Shown piece by piece: positions 1-6,050 of a stretch of 6,154 nt of DNA. Below the pieces are notes generated by a model. It was not told where the DNA came from. It saw nothing but the letters and a program-made list of their open reading frames with translations, and did no database searches. The stretch comes from Methylomonas sp. (GTDB lineage Bacteria > Pseudomonadota > Gammaproteobacteria > Methylococcales > Methylomonadaceae), in assembly GCA_026990815.1 (NCBI GenBank), contig JALXCS010000029.1:1-6154 (forward strand). Reading direction: 5' to 3'. Made by a program: the position numbers and the translations under genes. Position 1 is the stretch's first letter. Each line of letters begins with the position of its first letter.

Positions 1-57
1 AAAGGGTTTTTAGCGCGAAAAAATGGGGGCTTACAAAAAATCAATGACTTAGGATAG
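1..57 (+). CDS. Possible 3' end of a gene entering from the left (unidentified; weak transposase resemblance)
   Basis: Frame 1 is open from the window edge to a TAG at 55-57, giving 18 residues: KGFLARKNGGLQKINDLG. The pieces GFLARK and GLQKINDL recall the C-terminus of IS4-family transposases (GFLxRKxDGxPG, then WxGLQRLxD), but the stretch expected between them is missing. If the resemblance is real, this is a decayed copy with an internal deletion. Eighteen residues are too few to separate this from chance, and frame 3 is also open for 14 codons. The nearest supported gene is the convergent glycosyltransferase ending at 188. Confidence 0.2.
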   Translation, partial: KGFLARKNGGLQKINDLG

Positions 58-187
58 GAAATGCTGCGAAGATAGGTTAAGTCTTATATAATTCGAGACG
101 TAACAGTTGGACGCTTACAAATCAGCACCCTAGCAATAATCCTTTAAAGTAAGGAAAACTAAAAACAAACCAAAATCAATTACGAGC

Positions 188-1432
188 TTATGTTTCCTTT
201 CCTAGGCGACTGATCTGAATTTTTTGCCACATTAAATATAGAAAATGCACTCCGCTGACAGCTAAAATGCAAAGAAAAGGCATAACTGGTACTCTGTACC
301 GAAATATGATGTAGGCGGCGGCATGAATGATGCAATACAATACGATTGTTGCCAAAATGATAAAATGACTTTGCTTGAACTTGTTATAAAATGCTAACGA
401 CAACAGTGCAGTGCTAATAATGGCGATGTAATAAAAAAGCCAAACAATACGTATTAATGTCTCAAGCGAAGATTGATTTCCTCCTTTTCCTTCATGTATT
501 GGTGGAAACCAAAAATAGGTTATTTTAGCCATTGACATCCATGCAGTCTTTAAAGGATTTTCAAAAATATAATTTATAGCTTTTTTCTTCAAGATTGCAA
601 AAGATTCAACTTCTCCTTTTTCTTTGCGAAGTGCATACCACTGTTTACCCATAGGGGTATCCTGTATACCAACAAAACCCACCTTAGCATTAGGGTTATT
701 ACCCAAATAGAGATTAAAGCCACCGTTATTATTTAGAATTGGCCTACCTAGCTGATCATTGGTATAACTAAGCCATGGAGCTAACACCAGCACACATCCC
801 AAAACAAATGCAAATACCGACCCCAAACGAAATTTTTTTATACTTGGTTTCAACTTAAAACCGGAGATGACTAACCCAATAAGTAGAGCAGTGAGAATAA
901 CAGCAGGCCCCACGAGTAATTCAGCCCCAAAAACACCTCCCAATAGCACAGACAATTTAATTCGATGCTCTGAATTAATAAAAAAAAGTAATATGAATGT
1001 CTGAAATAATAATAACGGAACCATCAGATTTTCTTTTGCTATATATTCAGTATAAAGAATAGCAGGCGGATATGTACTCCAAAGTATGGCTGGGATCATT
1101 GCCCATTTCCAGTTATGCATGATCTGCTTGGAACACAAGTACACTAATAAAATACTGACAACACCAAGTACAGCATTGACAAACTGAGCAACTTCCGGTG
1201 TGTTTCCAAAAACTGCAAAAAAAGGAACAAGAAATAAAGGATATCCAGAACTATAGAAAGCTTTATTGCCTGAATCATCCACCATAACTCCTGTATTAAG
1301 CATAGATGTTGCCATTTTCATATATGCCATATAATCCGATGTAGGTTCAATATTTAATACGACGATTGCAGAGAATCTCGTTAAAGCTCCGACGGCTAAA
1401 ATTATAAGGAGAAATTTTTTTTCATTATTCAC
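188..1432 (-). CDS. GT-C fold glycosyltransferase, GT39/PMT_2-like integral membrane protein
   Basis: This probable inner-membrane transferase would move a sugar from a polyprenyl-phosphate carrier to an acceptor on the periplasmic side. The 414 aa have about ten hydrophobic segments (roughly 7-26, 64-103, 110-150, 160-187, 203-222, 328-348, 355-377, 381-402). GT-C features include an acidic residue in the first periplasmic loop after helix 1 (SD, D33), the SGYPLF motif (62-67), a TEYIAKEN segment (128-135), the GGFNLYLGNNPNA loop (237-249) and FRYRVPVMP (377-385), all typical of the PMT_2/GT39 group. It starts at GTG 1432, chosen because a strong AAGGAGG lies 5 nt upstream; the nearby ATG is out of frame and soon hits a stop. 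It is the last gene of the operon, 18 bp after the EamA-like gene. Neighbours suggest a pentofuranosyl-phosphate lipid donor. The acceptor (pilin, LPS, other glycan) cannot be read from sequence. An ArnT-like role is possible but no arn genes are present. Confidence 0.8.
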   Translation of the reverse strand: MNNEKKFLLIILAVGALTRFSAIVVLNIEPTSDYMAYMKMATSMLNTGVMVDDSGNKAFYSSGYPLFLVPFFAVFGNTPEVAQFVNAVLGVVSILLVYLCSKQIMHNWKWAMIPAILWSTYPPAILYTEYIAKENLMVPLLLFQTFILLFFINSEHRIKLSVLLGGVFGAELLVGPAVILTALLIGLVISGFKLKPSIKKFRLGSVFAFVLGCVLVLAPWLSYTNDQLGRPILNNNGGFNLYLGNNPNAKVGFVGIQDTPMGKQWYALRKEKGEVESFAILKKKAINYIFENPLKTAWMSMAKITYFWFPPIHEGKGGNQSSLETLIRIVWLFYYIAIISTALLSLAFYNKFKQSHFIILATIVLYCIIHAAAYIIFRYRVPVMPFLCILAVSGVHFLYLMWQKIQISRLGKET

Positions 1433-1437
1433 TCAGC

Positions 1438-1444
1438 CCTCCTT
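1438..1444 (-). promoter_or_regulatory. Strong ribosome binding site fixing the GTG start of the GT-C gene
   Basis: On the minus strand the sequence reads AAGGAGG, then 5 nt (GCTGA), then GTG at 1432. This near-perfect SD supports the non-ATG start and implies efficient translation of the last operon gene. Confidence 0.75.
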
Positions 1445-1450
1445 TTCTTT

Positions 1451-1825
1451 TTAAGCACTGCGCCCGACTAAAATACAACCAATAGTGATAAAGAGAGTTC
1501 CAATAATTCTCATAGGAGTAACATTCTCACCCAGTAATAACATACCAAACGCTAAAGTCACTAAAAAACTAATTCCTACAAATGGATAGGCAACTGAAAG
1601 ATCAACTTTTGAAAGTACCCATAACCACATGGCAACACTCAAAATATAAATAATCAAACCTGTCCAAATAAGAGGCGATGTCATCGCTGCTAATAAAGTA
1701 TCAACAAGACTTGATTGCATTGCGTTAACCATTTTTGGTCTAGAAACACCAAGCTTAAGTGCTAACTGAGCACAGGCTGATAATGTAACAGTGAGTAAAA
1801 TTAATCCAAGCACAAGATATGACAT
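1451..1825 (-). CDS. Small EamA/SMR-family membrane protein, probable polyprenyl-phosphate-sugar flippase subunit (ArnE/ArnF-like)
   Basis: The 124 aa form four predicted helices (about 2-22, 51-71, 77-97, 103-121), the size and layout of SMR and ArnE/ArnF proteins. Family features are AQLALK (19-24) in helix 1, PLIW (51-54) before helix 2, the VLSKVDLSVAYP segment (70-81) and a conserved-type glutamate in LLLGENVTPMR (87-96). ArnE/ArnF flip undecaprenyl-phosphate-aminoarabinose; flipping the lipid-linked pentose made by the upstream gene is inferred from position. A longer frame starts at 1858 and would overlap the upstream gene, but AAGGAG at 1835-1840 lies 9 nt before the ATG at 1825 and only 3 nt before an ATG at 1831, so I choose 1825. 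It lies 13 bp after the UbiA fusion stop. Proteins this small often act as homo- or heterodimers, and no partner copy is seen here. A general small-molecule exporter is the alternative. Confidence 0.8.
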   Translation of the reverse strand: MSYLVLGLILLTVTLSACAQLALKLGVSRPKMVNAMQSSLVDTLLAAMTSPLIWTGLIIYILSVAMWLWVLSKVDLSVAYPFVGISFLVTLAFGMLLLGENVTPMRIIGTLFITIGCILVGRSA

Positions 1826-1834
1826 TTCCATATT

Positions 1835-1840
1835 CTCCTT
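1835..1840 (-). promoter_or_regulatory. Ribosome binding site of the EamA-like gene, overlapping the upstream stop codon
   Basis: The minus strand reads TATTTATAAGGAGAATATGGAAATG. The AAGGAG shares its first bases with the TAA stop of the HAD-UbiA gene, so ribosomes finishing that gene sit directly on this site. That favours translational coupling and a start at 1825 (or 1831) rather than 1858. Confidence 0.65.
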
Positions 1841-3263
1841 ATAAATATTTTGCAGCAATAACTATGATAATAAACATTAAACCGATCATTCTACTTACAG
1901 AATCTTTAAGTGCAAAAGCCACTGGGTCATCAGCTATTTTCCCCCTCCTCGCACCTATCCAAATTCGATTGCTCCAATACAGCATTAAAAAACAAAGCAA
2001 CCATAGAATCTCCGGCTTTTGATATTGACTCATGACTTCTTCACTATTGATATACAGCGCTAAAACCAATGTTGACGCAGTAATATTTGCAGTGCCGAGA
2101 CTAAATAAGGTTTCACCATCATTTTTTGAATACCCACGCCCAAGTGCCTTAGGTTCATTTTCGGGGAGGGATGAAATTTCGATAAATCTCTTAAGATTAG
2201 CAAGACTAACGAAAACAAATATTGAAAATGCAAGCAACCAAGATGACAGTTCAATATTAACAGCAGTAGCACCAGCAATAATACGTAAAGTATATAGAAC
2301 GGCTAATACCATTATGTCTGCGGTAGATACACTTTTCAAGAATAAAGAATAAGCATTAGATAATAAATAGTATATAGTCAGAACGACTAGGAAAGCTACA
2401 GGGAGTAAACTAACAGCAAGAGCAAAAGCTATTAGCGGCAAAGTAATGGCACCAGCCAGGCCGAGGAATAAAGAAAGGTTACCGGAAGCTAATGGTCTAA
2501 ATCGCTTAGTTTTATGTCTACGGTCAGCTTCCAAATCTAGTAAATCATTTAAAAAATAAACTCCAGATGCGCACAAACTAAAACATAGGAAAGCCAAGAG
2601 AGAGAATAGAAGCAACTTTGGCTCAAGATAGCTATGGGAAGTGAATAATGGAACAAAAATTAATACGTTTTTTGCCCATTGGTGGAGGCGCATTTGTTTT
2701 AGAAAAACAGATATTGCTGATTTCTTAGTTGTAAAATTTTCTTCAACTTTACCCGATTTTTTTGCTCTTTTTACGTCACTACGTGGTGCATTTACAAAAA
2801 TGTTACCAACTGCCGCTTCCCAGATAGGTCGATCCGCAGAACTATCTCCCGCATAAATAAAACTTTCATCACCCACAATTTCTCGGATAGCCTTCAGCTT
2901 GTATAAACCTTTCAGATTAGTATTCTGATCCGAGGCAAGTACCTGATCAAAAATACCCAGATGGTTTGATATCCCTTCAGCAAAAGTTTTATGTGATGCG
3001 GTGGCTAAGATTAAGGTTTTCCCTTGGGCTTTTTTTTCTTTAAGGTAGTCCAATAATTTTATTTCATAAGGCAAATATTTGACATTAATGTCAACCAGTC
3101 TCGCTACGCGATCTTTTGCAACTGACCGGCTATGAAGTATCCACCAAATTATCCTAAATAAATTTAGAGGATTTTTTTTGATCAGTTTTAGAATTGACTC
3201 TACAAACAAATCTGTTTTAATAAGAGTCCCATCCAAATCTACTACAATGTAATTGTTTTTCAT
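1839..3263 (-). CDS. HAD phosphatase - UbiA prenyltransferase fusion (polyprenyl-phosphate phosphoribosyltransferase type)
   Basis: This two-domain inner-membrane enzyme has a HAD phosphatase at about 1-180: motif I DLDGT (D9, D11), motif II ATAS (87-90), a lysine (K122 or K124) for motif III, and motif IV AGDSSAD (D140, D144). The UbiA domain, about 187-474, has RLHQWAKN (192-199), the Mg-diphosphate motif NDLLDLEAD (239-247) followed by HKTKRFRPLASG (250-261), then YSLFLK, LYTLRIIAGA and GRGYSKND (375-382). These match the decaprenyl-phosphate phosphoribosyltransferase branch (Rv3806c-like), which uses PRPP, rather than quinone or heme UbiA enzymes. The expected reaction is polyprenyl-P + PRPP to polyprenyl-P-ribose-5-P, with the HAD domain plausibly removing the 5-phosphate. 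A similar fusion serves D-arabinofuranose synthesis for pilin glycosylation in some Pseudomonas. It is the first operon gene and starts at ATG 3263, with only a weak GG-containing SD. All key residues appear intact. Specificity is inferred from motifs. Confidence 0.88.
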   Translation of the reverse strand: MKNNYIVVDLDGTLIKTDLFVESILKLIKKNPLNLFRIIWWILHSRSVAKDRVARLVDINVKYLPYEIKLLDYLKEKKAQGKTLILATASHKTFAEGISNHLGIFDQVLASDQNTNLKGLYKLKAIREIVGDESFIYAGDSSADRPIWEAAVGNIFVNAPRSDVKRAKKSGKVEENFTTKKSAISVFLKQMRLHQWAKNVLIFVPLFTSHSYLEPKLLLFSLLAFLCFSLCASGVYFLNDLLDLEADRRHKTKRFRPLASGNLSLFLGLAGAITLPLIAFALAVSLLPVAFLVVLTIYYLLSNAYSLFLKSVSTADIMVLAVLYTLRIIAGATAVNIELSSWLLAFSIFVFVSLANLKRFIEISSLPENEPKALGRGYSKNDGETLFSLGTANITASTLVLALYINSEEVMSQYQKPEILWLLCFLMLYWSNRIWIGARRGKIADDPVAFALKDSVSRMIGLMFIIIVIAAKYL

Positions 3264-3328
3264 TTAATAAAAATGCCTTTTTGTTAAAAATAACCCCAAA
3301 TTTACATCAACTAGCCAAAATTGTTAAA

Positions 3329-3356
3329 ATTATAGCTTATGAACACATTTCAAGCC
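3329..3356 (-). promoter_or_regulatory. Candidate sigma70-type promoter of the HAD-UbiA/EamA/GT-C operon
   Basis: The minus strand carries a perfect -10 TATAAT at 3329-3334. The best -35 at a 16 bp spacing is GGCTTG (3351-3356), a poor match. The predicted start is near 3322, giving a 5' leader of about 59 nt before the ATG at 3263. An imperfect inverted repeat covers the -10 and start (arms 3313-3322 and 3328-3337, 8 of 10 pairs). The weak -35 suggests the promoter may need an activator. This is predicted by eye only. Confidence 0.45.
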
Positions 3357-3506
3357 TTTAGTTTTCACATTAATCTGCATACACATCTTTTTAAGACAGC
3401 TTGCCCCAAATATAGAGAACCTAAGAATAAAAAGCAGCTAACAGAGAACAGTCGTTAGGTGGAATTAGCCCTTCTTTATTGGAAAACTCTAATTTCAAAG
3501 TGATAC

Positions 3507-3515
3507 TGCTATAAT
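3507..3515 (+). promoter_or_regulatory. Extended -10 promoter of the spmAB-like/mtaB pair, predicting a leaderless mRNA
   Basis: The sequence TGCTATAAT is an exact extended -10 element (TGnTATAAT), with TATAAT at 3510-3515. There is no recognisable -35 at 16-18 bp, as is common for extended -10 promoters. A start seven bases past the -10 falls at 3522, the first base of the GTG start codon of the downstream gene. An imperfect inverted repeat (GGAATTAG at 3461-3468, CTAATTTC at 3489-3496) lies just upstream and overlaps the -35 position, possibly an operator. Confidence 0.6.
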
Positions 3516-3521
3516 CCCCGC

Positions 3522-4751
3522 GTGCTAAACATCATCTGGATTTTCTTTTTTCTCAGCGCCTTCCTAACCGCCTGCTTTAAACTTCTGGTGCTTGGTGACC
3601 AGCAAGTATTTGCCCAGATCATGGCGGCCATGTTCAAACTAGCCAAAACAGCTTTTGAGATTTCTATTGGTTTAACTGGTGTGCTGTCGCTGTGGCTGGG
3701 TATCATGAAAATTGGCGAACGTAGTGGTTTTATTGATTTATTGACCCGAGGATTAACGCCGCTGTTTTCAAAATTAATGCCAGAAGTTCCTAAAAACCAT
3801 CCTGCCTTAGGTTCCATTGTCATGAATATTTCCGCCAATGCCTTGGGACTCGATAATGCTGCCACTCCGTTGGGCATAAAGGCTATGCGGGAGTTACAAT
3901 CATTGAATCCTTCACCAGACACTGCCAGTAATGCACAAATTTTGTTTCTGGTTATCAACACCTCTGCTGTCACCCTGTTTCCGGTGGCCATCTTCACCTA
4001 TCGAGCTCAATTTAACGCCCAAAACCCGACCGATGTGTTTATCCCGATTCTAATTGCCACTTATATTTCCACAATAGCTGGTTTACTTGCAGTATCCAGT
4101 GTCCAAAAAATCAATTTACTTGATAAGGTTATCATGGCCTATCTGGGTAGTTTTACTGCATTAATTATCGGGGTTATTGGCTATTTTTCCAGCCTGGATC
4201 AACAACAAATGCTGCAGCAATCCAGCCTGGTCAGTAATGTCATTCTTTTCAGTCTGGTAATCATTTTTATTTGCAGAGCTGCCTGGTTACGAATTAATGC
4301 CTATGAAGCTTTTATTGATGGCGCCAAAGAAGGTTTTCAAACCGCAATTAATATTATCCCCTATCTGGTTGCAATGCTGGTTGCCATTGGTGTATTTCGC
4401 GCCAGTGGCGCACTTGATTTAATCGCCAACAGTATCCGGCAATTGGTTCACTGGCTATCTTGGGACGATCGCTTTATAGATGCCCTACCTACAGCTTTGA
4501 TGAAACCTTTCAGTGGCAGCGGCGCCCGCGCCATGATGGTGGATACCATGCAAGTTTACGGCGCTGATTCCTTTGCTGGGCGCTTGGCATCCATTGTCCA
4601 GGGCAGCACAGAAACCACATTTTATGTCTTGGCTGTTTACTTTGGAGCGGTGGGTATAAAAAATATTCGTCATGCTGCAGCTTGTGGGATAATTGCTGAT
4701 TTTTTCGGCATCCTCGCCGCTATTTTTGTCGCTTATTGGTTTTTTGGTTAA
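3522..4751 (+). CDS. Fused SpmA-SpmB-type nucleoside-recognition (gate) domain membrane protein
   Basis: The 409 aa integral membrane protein joins two gate domains that are separate proteins in Bacillus. The SpmA-like half (about 1-200) has LWLGIMKIGERSG (57-69), the MNISANALGLDNAATP signature (101-116) and NTSAVTLFP (146-154). Two hydrophobic segments follow (203-222, 238-255). The SpmB-like half (258-409) has GAKEGFQTAINIIPYLVAM (267-285), SGSGARAMMVDTM (331-343) and GSTETTFY (361-368). In Bacillus, SpmA/SpmB affect spore core dehydration. The fused form occurs in non-sporulating Proteobacteria, where its substrate and role are not established; a transport or gating role is only inferred. 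It starts at GTG 3522: an in-frame stop at 3501-3503 blocks real extension, and the opening MLNIIW matches the SpmA N-terminus, whereas the next Met (residue 34) would cut into the domain. There is no SD. The TAA overlaps the next gene's ATG by one base. Confidence 0.88.
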   Translation: MLNIIWIFFFLSAFLTACFKLLVLGDQQVFAQIMAAMFKLAKTAFEISIGLTGVLSLWLGIMKIGERSGFIDLLTRGLTPLFSKLMPEVPKNHPALGSIVMNISANALGLDNAATPLGIKAMRELQSLNPSPDTASNAQILFLVINTSAVTLFPVAIFTYRAQFNAQNPTDVFIPILIATYISTIAGLLAVSSVQKINLLDKVIMAYLGSFTALIIGVIGYFSSLDQQQMLQQSSLVSNVILFSLVIIFICRAAWLRINAYEAFIDGAKEGFQTAINIIPYLVAMLVAIGVFRASGALDLIANSIRQLVHWLSWDDRFIDALPTALMKPFSGSGARAMMVDTMQVYGADSFAGRLASIVQGSTETTFYVLAVYFGAVGIKNIRHAAACGIIADFFGILAAIFVAYWFFG

Positions 4752-6037
4752 TGCATATTCATCTTAGAACATTGGGTTGTCGTCTTAATGAGGCAGAACT
4801 GGAAACCTGGGCACAGGGTTTTCAGAAAGCCGGCCATCAAATAACTCGTGAGCATGAACGGGCTGACTTAATTGTCATCAACTCCTGCGCAGTCACTCAG
4901 GATGCTGCTCGTAAATCACGGCAACTAATTCACCGCATCCATCGTGATAACCCAACAGCAAAACTAGTGGTAAGCGGCTGTTATGCCACTTTGAATCAGG
5001 ATGAAGCAGCACAATTAATGGGGGTTGACCTAGTGGTTGGTAATGCCGAAAAGAACCAGTTAGTCGACAAGACACTTTCTGAATTAAACCTTACCAGTAT
5101 GCCAAACATGGCAACTGAACCTGGCGAAATTTCTTTGTTTAGGCGTGGCCGGCAGCGAGCTTTTGTCAAAGTACAAGACGGTTGCCGTTATCGTTGTACT
5201 TTCTGCATCGTCACTATTGCCCGTGGTGAAGAACGAAGTCGTCCAATACAAACGATCATTGATGAAATTAATCATCTGGCTGGACAAGGTATCAAAGAAA
5301 TTATTCTCACCGGTGTACACTTGGGTGGTTATGGTTCTGAAATTAACAGTCATTTGTCAGAACTCATTCAAACCATTTTGTCGGATACCAACATTCCGAG
5401 GATCAGGCTCGGGTCGCTGGAACCCTGGGATCTGCCAGAAAATTTTTTCCAGCTATTTGAAAACCAACGGCTGATGCCGCATTTGCACCTACCTTTACAA
5501 AGCGGCTCTGACACCGTTCTAAGACGGATGGCCAGGCGTTGTAAAACAGCTGAATTCAGCAAAATTGTCAGTCAGGCAAGGCAACTAATCCCGCATTTCA
5601 ATCTAACTACGGATCTTATCGTCGGCTTTCCCGGTGAAACAGAACAGGAATGGCAGGAAAGTTATGATTTTATTCAAAAGATCGGCTTTGGTCATATCCA
5701 TATATTCACTTATTCACCAAGACATGGAACCAAAGCTGCAACGTTACCAAATCAAGTTCCTATCAAGATAAAAAAACTGCGTAGTCAACAACTGCATCAC
5801 ATTGCAGAAAACATGAAGACCGAATTCCAACGACAAAACCTGGGAATAAATTTTCCCGTGTTATGGGAAGGCCAAACTGAATTACAGCAAGACGGACGTA
5901 TTAAAACATTTGGTTATACCCCTAATTATTTACGAGTAGCGACTTTTCGTTCAAGCAAACATTCATTGGAAAACCAGATTGTTCCTGCCAAAACTGTAGC
6001 AATAAAAAATGGTGATCTCATAACTGATATTGAATAA
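4751..6037 (+). CDS. mtaB: tRNA (N6-L-threonylcarbamoyladenosine(37)-C2)-methylthiotransferase MtaB
   Basis: This radical-SAM methylthiotransferase converts t6A to ms2t6A at position 37 of ANN-decoding tRNAs such as tRNA-Lys(UUU), in the cytoplasm. The 428 aa are full length. The N-terminal MTTase domain holds the three cysteines of the auxiliary cluster: TLGCRLN (C10), INSCAVT (C46) and VSGCYA (C77). The radical-SAM cluster is CRYRCTFC (C145, C149, C152). Then come EIILTGVHLGGYG (183-195), HLHLPLQSGSD (244-254) and DLIVGFPGETEQEW. The C-terminal part with GYTPNYLRV and the following beta-rich tail is the TRAM-like region typical of MtaB. GCRLN together with YTPNYL favours MtaB over MiaB or RimO. 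The ATG at 4751 overlaps the upstream TAA (TAATG) with no SD, pointing to termination-reinitiation. An in-frame TTG at 4736 would add five residues but lacks support. All cluster ligands are present. Confidence 0.95.
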   Translation: MHIHLRTLGCRLNEAELETWAQGFQKAGHQITREHERADLIVINSCAVTQDAARKSRQLIHRIHRDNPTAKLVVSGCYATLNQDEAAQLMGVDLVVGNAEKNQLVDKTLSELNLTSMPNMATEPGEISLFRRGRQRAFVKVQDGCRYRCTFCIVTIARGEERSRPIQTIIDEINHLAGQGIKEIILTGVHLGGYGSEINSHLSELIQTILSDTNIPRIRLGSLEPWDLPENFFQLFENQRLMPHLHLPLQSGSDTVLRRMARRCKTAEFSKIVSQARQLIPHFNLTTDLIVGFPGETEQEWQESYDFIQKIGFGHIHIFTYSPRHGTKAATLPNQVPIKIKKLRSQQLHHIAENMKTEFQRQNLGINFPVLWEGQTELQQDGRIKTFGYTPNYLRVATFRSSKHSLENQIVPAKTVAIKNGDLITDIE

Positions 6038-6050
6038 TCCAATAGTTTTT
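6028..6050 (+). terminator. Weak candidate terminator after mtaB
   Basis: TATTG (6028-6032) and CAATA (6040-6044) could form a 5 bp stem with a 7 nt loop, followed by GTTTTT. The stem has a single G-C pair and overlaps the end of the gene, so it would be a poor intrinsic terminator. No better hairpin is visible before 6154, and this remainder (6038-6154) shows no supportable gene. Confidence 0.2.

Noticed and set aside
82..92. TCTTATA core resembling Tn5/IS50-type ends, and a TATAAT on the plus strand
   Set aside because: The TCTTATA is in the wrong orientation to be the right end of an element coming from the left, and only a short core matches. The TATAAT has no -35, no extended -10 and no gene downstream on that strand.
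141..154. Palindromic CCTTTAAAGTAAGG after the GT-C gene as a terminator
   Set aside because: The stem is only four base pairs and has no adjacent T-run on the minus strand, so a terminator is not supported.
1759..1791. Lipobox-like LSAC in helix 1 of the EamA-like protein
   Set aside because: It sits within a transmembrane helix of a multi-pass protein with no charged n-region in front, and the AQLALK motif right after it is the family signature.
2032..2352. Plus-strand open frame of 106 codons inside the HAD-UbiA gene
   Set aside because: It is antisense to conserved UbiA sequence and has no SD or recognisable domain.
3509..3997. Minus-strand open frame of 162 codons antisense to the spmAB-like gene
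   Set aside because: It lies fully within the strongly supported gate-domain gene, has no recognisable domain or SD, and looks like an antisense shadow.
5145..5474. Plus-strand 109-codon frame inside mtaB
   Set aside because: It is an out-of-frame shadow of the radical-SAM region, whose motifs are intact in the main frame.
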